Virus record (IMG/VR): IMGVR_UViG_3300035670_000055
Span: 51,493-115,492 of that record
DNA: 64,000 nucleotides
Reading direction: 5' to 3' (one strand)
Origin: a virus
The position numbers were made by a program, and so were the translations under genes. The number at the start of each line of letters is the position of its first letter. The first letter of the stretch is position 1. This document shows, piece after piece, positions 58,021-64,000 of the stretch. The notes under the pieces are model-generated. The model was not told the origin of the DNA. It saw only the letters and a list, made by a program, of their open reading frames with translations, and made no database searches.

Positions 58021-59235
58021 ATGGCTGATAATAACGAAAATATTTCTTTTAATATTGTAGATACTATGGAAATGACTGGAAATACTGAGTTAATTAATGA
58101 CTTAATGAGTCCAGAAACCACATCTACAAGTCCTGATGAAGTGCAACCTATTGTTAAAGAGGTAGAAGAAGACCCTGTACCTGCTGCTCCTAGTAAAAAA
58201 ACAAAAGAAACTGATCCTGATGCAGATAAGTCTGATGATGGTGAATCGTTGATTTCTAGTTTTCTAGAAGATAATGAAGAAGAAGAAGAGTTACCCACTC
58301 CACCAAAAGCAAAAGCACCAGAAGAAGTTTCTCAGGAAGAACCAGATTCTCCAGATGGAAATCAGTTCTCTGCTTTAGCAAATGACTTATTTAAATTAGG
58401 TGTTTTTACAAAGGATGAAGAAGAGGATGATGTTGCAATCTCCACTCCAGAGGAATTTCTAGAAAGATTCCAAACAGAAAAGAAAAAAGGGGCTAGTGAA
58501 ATTGTTGAAAATTTTATAGGACAATTTGGAGAAGATTACCAAAAAGCATTTGAAGCAATATTTGTAAAAGGAGCAGATCCTAAAGAATATTTCAGCACAT
58601 ATAATAACGTAGTTAATTTCGCAGAGATGGATTTATCTTCTACAGATAATCAAATTAAAGTGGTGAGACAAACATTGACTGACCAAGGATTTGATGAAGA
58701 AGACATTGATACAGAAGTTGAAAGACTTCAAAACTATGGAGATTTAGAAAACGTTGCTACTAAATATCATAAAGTTCTTGTAAAAAAAGAAGCTCAGAAA
58801 CTACAAAAAATAGAAGAGCAAGCAGCAGTTCAATTGCAACAAAAACAGGCAGTTAGAAATCAGTATATTAATAATGTACAAAACATTTTACAAGAAAAAT
58901 TAAAAACAAAGGAATTTGATGGTATTCCATTAAGTCCAAAAACAGCAAGTGAACTACAAGACTTCTTATTAGTAGATAAGTATAAGACAGTATCAGGAGA
59001 AACTCTTACAGATTTCGACAAGGCTATTTTGGAATTAAAGAGACCAGAAAATCATGAACAAAAAGTAAAAGTTGCATTATTACTAAAAATTCTTGAAAAA
59101 GATCCTACACTATCTACTATTCAAAAAACTGGTGTTACAAAAAAATCTAATCAGTTATTTACAGAAGTAGCTAGACAAGTTCAAAAAGATAAAAAATCTG
59201 CTGGAGGAACATCAAGTATTTTCAGTAACTTATAA
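58021..59235 (+). CDS. Acidic scaffold-like protein
   Basis: 404 residues, highly acidic in the first 110 (DNEEEEELPTPPKAKAPEEVSQEEPDSPDG), then helical with coiled coils (DLENVATKYHKVLVKKEAQKLQKIEEQAAVQLQQKQAVRNQ). The position between portal and major capsid protein and the composition fit an internal scaffolding protein. No protease is seen to remove it, so it may leave whole or stay in the head. The start has no upstream gene overlap: 142 bases with the terminator precede it. Confidence 0.65.
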   Translation: MADNNENISFNIVDTMEMTGNTELINDLMSPETTSTSPDEVQPIVKEVEEDPVPAAPSKKTKETDPDADKSDDGESLISSFLEDNEEEEELPTPPKAKAPEEVSQEEPDSPDGNQFSALANDLFKLGVFTKDEEEDDVAISTPEEFLERFQTEKKKGASEIVENFIGQFGEDYQKAFEAIFVKGADPKEYFSTYNNVVNFAEMDLSSTDNQIKVVRQTLTDQGFDEEDIDTEVERLQNYGDLENVATKYHKVLVKKEAQKLQKIEEQAAVQLQQKQAVRNQYINNVQNILQEKLKTKEFDGIPLSPKTASELQDFLLVDKYKTVSGETLTDFDKAILELKRPENHEQKVKVALLLKILEKDPTLSTIQKTGVTKKSNQLFTEVARQVQKDKKSAGGTSSIFSNL

Positions 59236-59262
59236 ACTTTTAATTAATAAATTATAATTAAT

Positions 59263-60816
59263 ATGGCAATCCAATCACTACCAGGCGCAACTGGTTTTAC
59301 GTATGCAAGAGTAGCTTCTATGGATAAGCGTGCTGTAGGGAAACTTACAGATGCTAATCACTTAGAATCTTTCCACTCAACAGAACCTGCTGATTATGAT
59401 AAAAAAATCATTTCATTATATACGCAGAGTTCACTATATAGTAATGACTTCCTTGATATGATCAACAAGTCAACTCCTTACTACATTGATAATAATAGTG
59501 ATTCTTGGAAATGGGACATTCAAGTTCCTTACAAGTTTCCTAAAGTGATCTATATTCCAGCTACTACACAAGAAAAAGTAAAGCCTGGTATTGACGGTCA
59601 AGAATTTCAACTAGTTTTAGATACTAATGAGTTCTCTAAGAATGCAATTGTATCTATTGGTTCTAGACAATATGGTCCTAGGTTCTATGTAATTAAAGAT
59701 CCAGTTCCTTGGAATACAGGTTACTTGTATACATTTACATTAGTAACAGATAATCCAATGATTGACTTTGTGTCTTCTCAATTCTTACAAGTAGGTCTTG
59801 AATTAGAATTAGTAGATGCTGCAATTGGTGAATTTGATCAAGATTTATTAGGTCTTCCTAGACTTGGTGAAAAAATTACAATGTTTGAATCACTTGGTTC
59901 TGGTTATGGTTTTGAACACAAAATTACTGAATGGGCTGATGACAAAATGATGAGAGATGCATCTGGAAAACCTTTGGATATTCTAGTTTATGCTCCTCAA
60001 CGTAGAAATCAACTTCCTCTAACAAGAAATGATGTTAAGTGGGAACCATTCATTGAATTCTGGATGAGAAAATCTATGCTAGAATTGAAAGTGAAAAGAA
60101 TGATTTGGTCTAAACCAGGTACAGTTAAAACTAATGGTTCTAAACAAGAACTTAAGAGAACTTCTGCTGGTATTTACCATAGAATGAGAAATAACGGCAA
60201 CTTAGTACAATATAACAGAGGAGAATTCTCTGCAAACTTACTAAGATCTGTATTTGGAGATTTATTCTATAGAAGAGTAGATGTTAAAGACAGACGAGTT
60301 AAAATGTATACTAACGAAGCTGGTTTTGATGTATTCCAACAAGCTCTTAAAAATGATGCATTAAATTCTGGTCTTACATTCATGGCAGATTCTGGAAACA
60401 GATATATGCAAGGAGAAGGTCAGCATATTACTTACAACTTTGCATTCGATTCAATGGTTACTCGTGAAACAGGTAAAATTGAATTAGTTCACTTAAAAGA
60501 ATTAGATTTACCACAATCTAACTTAGAGTTTGGTCAAAACAAAAAATCTACTCCTGTATTTATGGTGTTCGATGTGAGCCCTATGAGTGATGGTTCTATG
60601 GTAAACAATATTCGTGAGGTGAGAATGAAAGGTGCTCCTTCAATGACTTGGGGTTATATTGATGGTACAAGACACCACTTAGGTTTTGCTAAATCTCAAG
60701 GAATGTCTTCTGCTAATAAGTTCCCAGGATACGAAATCTGGATGAAAGACAGATGTGACGTGTTTATTGAAGATTTATCAAGAACAGTATTGATTGAAGA
60801 AATTCCTCAATTTTAA
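59263..60816 (+). CDS. Major capsid protein
   Basis: 517 residues with the more regular, higher-G+C codon use of a very abundant protein. FAYARVA-type start, SWKWDIQVPYKFPKVIYIP, RRNQLPLTRNDVKWEPFIEFWMRKSMLELKVKRMIWSKPG and ITYNFAFDSMVTRETGKIELVHLKELDLPQSN are patterns of crAss-like HK97-fold capsid proteins as I know them. A double hairpin and a tRNA-like element follow. It probably needs GroEL with the phage GroES-like protein for folding. Confidence 0.82.
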   Translation: MAIQSLPGATGFTYARVASMDKRAVGKLTDANHLESFHSTEPADYDKKIISLYTQSSLYSNDFLDMINKSTPYYIDNNSDSWKWDIQVPYKFPKVIYIPATTQEKVKPGIDGQEFQLVLDTNEFSKNAIVSIGSRQYGPRFYVIKDPVPWNTGYLYTFTLVTDNPMIDFVSSQFLQVGLELELVDAAIGEFDQDLLGLPRLGEKITMFESLGSGYGFEHKITEWADDKMMRDASGKPLDILVYAPQRRNQLPLTRNDVKWEPFIEFWMRKSMLELKVKRMIWSKPGTVKTNGSKQELKRTSAGIYHRMRNNGNLVQYNRGEFSANLLRSVFGDLFYRRVDVKDRRVKMYTNEAGFDVFQQALKNDALNSGLTFMADSGNRYMQGEGQHITYNFAFDSMVTRETGKIELVHLKELDLPQSNLEFGQNKKSTPVFMVFDVSPMSDGSMVNNIREVRMKGAPSMTWGYIDGTRHHLGFAKSQGMSSANKFPGYEIWMKDRCDVFIEDLSRTVLIEEIPQF

Positions 60817-60821
60817 TAAAC

Positions 60822-60856
60822 AGTGCCTCACTAGGCTTTTGCCCTAGTGGTGCACT
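60822..60856. terminator. Hairpin after major capsid gene
   Basis: AGTGC and CACTAGG pair with CCTAGTG and GCACT, a G+C-rich stem of 12 bp with small bulges. It has no long T-run, so it may be an mRNA-stabilising 3' end rather than a strict terminator. Confidence 0.6.
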
Positions 60857-60872
60857 ATAAAAATAAAAAGAA

Positions 60873-60923
60873 TGAGACTACTCCCCTCCACCCACACACA
60901 CATTAATGGGGAGTTAGTTCTCA
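60873..60923. other. Second hairpin after capsid gene
   Basis: TGAGA (60873-60877) and ACTCCCC (60880-60886) pair with GGGGAGT (60908-60914) and TCTCA (60919-60923). The ACTCCCC/GGGGAGT arms also occur in the divergent control region (50650-50712). C-rich loop. Confidence 0.5.
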
Positions 60924-60985
60924 TCAAACAAAATACATTCTATTTGCCTCTTTAAAAATGCACACTTATAGAATCTTTTTAAGTA

Positions 60986-61055
60986 AGTTTGTTCGTCTAG
61001 TGGCTAGGACCCAGACAAGTTTCTGGAAACAGGAGTTCGAATCTCCTACAAACTT
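60986..61055 (+). tRNA. tRNA-Glu-like element without a usable anticodon loop
   Basis: Acceptor AGTTTGT/ACAAACT, D arm TCGTCTAGTGGCTAGGAC in the form of Bacteroidetes tRNA-Glu, and T arm AGGAG-TTCGAAT-CTCCT are intact. The anticodon stem CCAGA/TCTGG is perfect, but base 26 is missing and the loop is six bases (CAAGTT) without U33 or a Glu anticodon. At 70 nt it is about three bases shorter than expected. CCA is not encoded. It is probably not a decoding tRNA. Confidence 0.65.
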
Positions 61056-61091
61056 CAAATTATAAACCAATTAATAATTAAACTACATATT

Positions 61092-62060
61092 ATGGGTAAG
61101 TTAGGAAAAATCTCAACTTTAAAAAAAGATTATAATAATTCTCAGTTACAAACTATGCAAGGAGGACTTGCAGCAAAAGGATTAACTAGAATCCCTGGAG
61201 CAGGAGTTTTTAAATATCCTTATAAAGAATTAGATGGAAAGTATAGAACAGGATTAGATCCTGATGCCTCTTACATTAAAAGAATTCAAGATCCTACAGA
61301 AAGAGAATTAGAAAAAGAAAGAGTTACCAAGTTGAAACAAAAACTTGAAAATGAATTAGGTGATGTTGATTTAGGACCTAGAAGTTCTTTCTGGAATTAT
61401 GGACTATCTATATCTAACGATGATAATTTACACGTACAACCTGTAAAACTTATGGATGGCGATAACATTTTTGATTTATCAAATCCTCTTCAAGAATTAC
61501 AATTTTCATGGTTAAGAGTACATCCTACAATTGCTAGTTCTTATCAAGCATGGGAAAGAGGAGATTATCCTGCAGATACACAATTTTATGTTGCTGATGA
61601 TGAAATTGAGAATGCTGTATTGTTCAAGAAAAAACAGCTAATCAATAAAGCAATCGTTAAATTTGATGGAATGTCTCCAGAGAAGAAGAAAAAAGTTGCT
61701 AGACTTTTAGGTCTTCCAGTTACAGATAATACAACTGAAGAATCTGTTTATAATCAAGTTGATAACTTACTAAAACAAACTGAGTTTAAAAACGGTAAAT
61801 TTAGTGGATTAGATCCAGTGAAAGTATTTAACCAGTTTGCTGATATGAAGGAAAATTTATTAAATATTAAAGACCTTGTTAAACAAGCACTACATCACTC
61901 TATTTATAGAATGAAACCTAATGGAAAAATTTATGAAGGAGAATTTGAAGTAGCAATGGATGAGGATGAATTAGTGAAAATGCTTGCTGATGATGATAAT
62001 CAAGACACATTATTAACATTGGAAGGTAAACTAAAAAGCAAAAAAATTGCAGCAATATAA
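61092..62060 (+). CDS. Virion structural protein (unassigned), 322 aa
   Basis: Lies in the head gene block. GAGVFKYPYKELDGKYRTGLDPDASYIKRIQDPTERELEKERVTKLKQKLENELGDVDLGPRSSFWNYG is a pattern I associate with crAss-like structural proteins; the second half includes MSPEKKKKVARLLGLPVTDNTTEESVYNQVDNLL and LKNIKDLVKQALHHSIYRMKPNGKIYEGE. Possibly a head-tail joining or capsid-associated protein. Helical, charged; no enzyme motif. Confidence 0.6.
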   Translation: MGKLGKISTLKKDYNNSQLQTMQGGLAAKGLTRIPGAGVFKYPYKELDGKYRTGLDPDASYIKRIQDPTERELEKERVTKLKQKLENELGDVDLGPRSSFWNYGLSISNDDNLHVQPVKLMDGDNIFDLSNPLQELQFSWLRVHPTIASSYQAWERGDYPADTQFYVADDEIENAVLFKKKQLINKAIVKFDGMSPEKKKKVARLLGLPVTDNTTEESVYNQVDNLLKQTEFKNGKFSGLDPVKVFNQFADMKENLLNIKDLVKQALHHSIYRMKPNGKIYEGEFEVAMDEDELVKMLADDDNQDTLLTLEGKLKSKKIAAI

Positions 62061-62067
62061 ATTAATA

Positions 62068-62095
62068 TCCAATAGCTACTTAATTGTAGCTGTTG
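62068..62095 (+). terminator. Hairpin between structural genes
   Basis: CCAA-T-AGCTAC with GTAGCT-G-TTGG around TTAATT; ten base pairs and one T-G mismatch. Weak T-run, so attenuation or mRNA processing is possible. Confidence 0.5.
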
Positions 62096-62111
62096 GTTAA
62101 AAATAAATACT

Positions 62112-62843
62112 ATGATACAAGTAGATAGTTTATTATATAAAATAGACCAAAAACTAAATAAGCTATCTTCTAATACACATCAACAAATACAATTAGAAGA
62201 TAAGATATTAGCTTTAAATGAAGCTCAAATAAAACTAATTAAACAAAAAGTTGATGGGTTCTCAGTAGTAAGTGGAATGGGTTTAGATGCCTTTAAAAAA
62301 AGATATGAAGATCTTCAAAGATTAGTAATAGATTATACAAAAGGTAAACTTCCATTGAAATTAAAAAATAAAGATTTAAATCAATGGAATGCTGATATAA
62401 CTAAACTTACTCCAAAATATATGTTTTATTTAGATTCATATATTCTTGCTGACAAAGATATATGTAAAGATAGAAAAATTTGGATAAATAAAGACCTTGC
62501 AAAACATGGGGATTTACAGTTTCTTTTAAACAACGAACACTATAAACCATCTTTTGAATATCAGGAAACTTTTAATTTTTTATCATCTGATGAAATAAGT
62601 ATATTTACAGATGGTACATTTACCCCAAAAAATATCTATGTTATGTATATGCGTTATCCAGAGTATATAGATAAAGAAGGATATATAAAATTAAATGGTG
62701 TACCATCAGAAAATAGAGATTGTGAATTAGAAGAGTATTTAGAGGATGAATTAGTAGATTTAACTGTTCAGAATCTAGCAATGTATACAGAAAATGTTAC
62801 TGCTGCTCAAAATGCTCAATTTAGAATTCAAACAAATGAATAA
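62112..62843 (+). CDS. Putative head-tail connector / ring protein, 243 aa
   Basis: N-terminal helical half (KLSSNTHQQIQLEDKILALNEAQIKLIKQKVDG ... DAFKKRYEDLQRLVIDY), then a beta domain (NIYVMYMRYPEYIDKEGYIKLNG..SENRDCELEEYLEDELVDLTVQNLAMYTENVTAAQNAQFRIQTNE). The last segment is typical of Crassvirales connector-type proteins that follow the capsid gene. It probably forms one ring between portal and tail. Confidence 0.6.
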   Translation: MIQVDSLLYKIDQKLNKLSSNTHQQIQLEDKILALNEAQIKLIKQKVDGFSVVSGMGLDAFKKRYEDLQRLVIDYTKGKLPLKLKNKDLNQWNADITKLTPKYMFYLDSYILADKDICKDRKIWINKDLAKHGDLQFLLNNEHYKPSFEYQETFNFLSSDEISIFTDGTFTPKNIYVMYMRYPEYIDKEGYIKLNGVPSENRDCELEEYLEDELVDLTVQNLAMYTENVTAAQNAQFRIQTNE

Positions 62844-62872
62844 TTTTTTAACAACAAATAAATTTAAGCAAA

Positions 62873-63979
62873 ATGGCTGATTTTTCATTAACCACATTAT
62901 TTGTAGTACCAGTAGGACGAACTGCGCTTCCTAGCTCTGGATCTACACAAGACTTAACTGCTGGACAAGTAGGAATTTTCAAAAATGATTATTCTGTTGC
63001 TACAGCAGCAAACATTGCCGCAGCACCATATTTTTACATTGCCCAAGGTAGAGAGAACACTTATCTACAAGGCTCTAAACGCTCAGATAAAATCGCTAAA
63101 AGTGATGTAACTGAATGGTATAAAGTAACTGGTTCAGGAACTCCTGTAAACCAAATTACTGAAATTTCTAACTTTAATGTAAAAGGAGGAGACGTAATCA
63201 CTGTAACACTTAGAGCACATTCTAGTTATTTGGATACACTATACTTTAATGGGTTTACAAGATCTGTAACTGTACAAGCACCATGTCTAGCATGTGATGG
63301 AGACCCTTGTGCTAATGTAGATATACCTGCATTAATTGATGCTTTAATTGAAAAGTTTGAACAACAAGCTCCTGGTATCAATTCTGATAATATTTCTTTC
63401 TCTAAAATTTATACATTTGAAAGAGTTGGAAACGATCAAACTGCTAAATTAGTAATTACAGGTAAACCACTAACTAAATATGGACAACCTTGTGATGTTG
63501 CTGCTTTCCCATTTGAATATGATAGAATGTGGTTTAGAGCATTTGTATATGCTGGTCCAGCTACTACTGCTGATTTCATTGTAGCAGATAATTGTAATAT
63601 TGTTGCAGAAGCTGAAACAGTACAAAACTCTTCTTATGCTACTGGAACTAGTGCTGAGATTGCACAACTTGAGAAAAACTATTATAGTTATCAAGCAGGT
63701 TATTTGAAACATTTATATAGAATGAATGGTTTCAATGGTAACTTCGAAAGTCAAGTTGCTGATGGAACTGTATACGATACTTATTATATTAAATTTAATA
63801 ATGTAGATAAATCAAGTGATACTTGGGGTGACTATGTAAAACAAGATTCTATGGTAATTATTGCTGTACCAACAGGTAGTGCTGCTTCTACAGCAATTCA
63901 AACTGTTCTTGTTGCTGGATTAGGAGCTGTTACATCTTCTAATGTTGTTCCAACTACCACTACTACAACAACAGTGTAA
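62873..63979 (+). CDS. Virion structural protein with threonine-rich end, 368 aa
   Basis: LTTLFVVPVGRTALPSSGSTQDLTAGQVGIFKNDYSVATAANIAAAPYFYIAQGRENTYLQGSKRSDKI and AFPFEYDRMWFRAFVYAGPATTADFIVADNCN suggest a structural protein of beta domains. It has a Cys cluster CLACDGDPC and a C-terminal PTTTTTTTV. Codon use is like the capsid gene, so it is probably abundant in the virion (capsid decoration or sheath-like role not decided). The next gene would start beyond the window. Confidence 0.65.
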   Translation: MADFSLTTLFVVPVGRTALPSSGSTQDLTAGQVGIFKNDYSVATAANIAAAPYFYIAQGRENTYLQGSKRSDKIAKSDVTEWYKVTGSGTPVNQITEISNFNVKGGDVITVTLRAHSSYLDTLYFNGFTRSVTVQAPCLACDGDPCANVDIPALIDALIEKFEQQAPGINSDNISFSKIYTFERVGNDQTAKLVITGKPLTKYGQPCDVAAFPFEYDRMWFRAFVYAGPATTADFIVADNCNIVAEAETVQNSSYATGTSAEIAQLEKNYYSYQAGYLKHLYRMNGFNGNFESQVADGTVYDTYYIKFNNVDKSSDTWGDYVKQDSMVIIAVPTGSAASTAIQTVLVAGLGAVTSSNVVPTTTTTTTV

Positions 63980-64000
63980 TATTTGAAATATAAACAATAA

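Noticed and set aside
1-64000. Integrase, excisionase or repressor set marking a temperate phage
   Set aside because: None seen in this window; cannot be excluded for the rest of the genome.

Overview
The window is 64 kb of a very AT-rich genome from a tailed, double-stranded DNA bacteriophage, most likely a crAss-like phage (order Crassvirales) that infects a Bacteroidetes/Flavobacteriia host. This rests on four things. A long replication/metabolism arm on the minus strand diverges from a head/packaging arm on the plus strand. The order HTH protein, IHF-like protein, zinc protein, small proteins, TerL, portal, acidic scaffold candidate, major capsid protein matches that group. Starts lie behind AT-rich leaders rather than Shine-Dalgarno sequences. 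Several promoter candidates match the Bacteroidetes -7 consensus TAnnTTTG. TAA, TAG and TGA are all used as stops, so the code looks standard. The lineage is inferred from protein features read by eye; no database search was possible.

Minus arm, part 1 (1-24 kb): a cut-off glycosyltransferase, a GroES-like co-chaperonin, a protein with an Acb2/Tad1-like cyclic-nucleotide sponge domain, and a nucleotide-metabolism set: dUTPase, class II ribonucleotide reductase NrdJ with an intein, ThyX and a dNMP kinase. RecA, a PD-(D/E)XK nuclease, a metallophosphoesterase, rIIA/rIIB homologues and a uracil-DNA glycosylase homologue follow. Homing elements are dense: GIY-YIG, HNH and LAGLIDADG genes, one of them a pseudogene.

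Minus arm, part 2 (24-37 kb): the replisome, with TOPRIM primase, SSB candidate, Sak4-like ATPase, SF2 helicase, DnaB-type helicase, a possible helicase loader and family A DNA polymerase, among many small unknown genes. Several genes overlap by ATGA or TGATG, suggesting coupled translation.

Accessory stretch (37.4-50 kb): an island of small genes separated by long imperfect inverted repeats that resemble integron attC sites; a class II tRNA-like gene with about 50 extra bases; an envelope/lysis-like group (RlpA-like enzyme, spanin-like and two-helix membrane proteins, an outer-membrane-type protein); and many small unknown genes. Between 45.8 and 50.0 kb there are at least five stretches with strong multi-helix RNA folding potential, including a 236-nt element closed by a perfect 13-bp stem and an 866-bp gene-free region.

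Divergent region and plus arm (50.5-64 kb): a 460-bp control region with hairpins, a G-rich tract and a promoter placed so that the first plus-strand mRNA may be leaderless. Then follow the regulator, IHF-like protein, packaging genes, an HNH-AP2 homing gene between terL and portal, the capsid genes, a tRNA-Glu-like element with no usable anticodon just after the capsid gene, and three virion proteins. The phage appears to make and protect its own dNTP pool, replicate with its own polymerase, helicase and primase, and express virion genes from the opposite strand.
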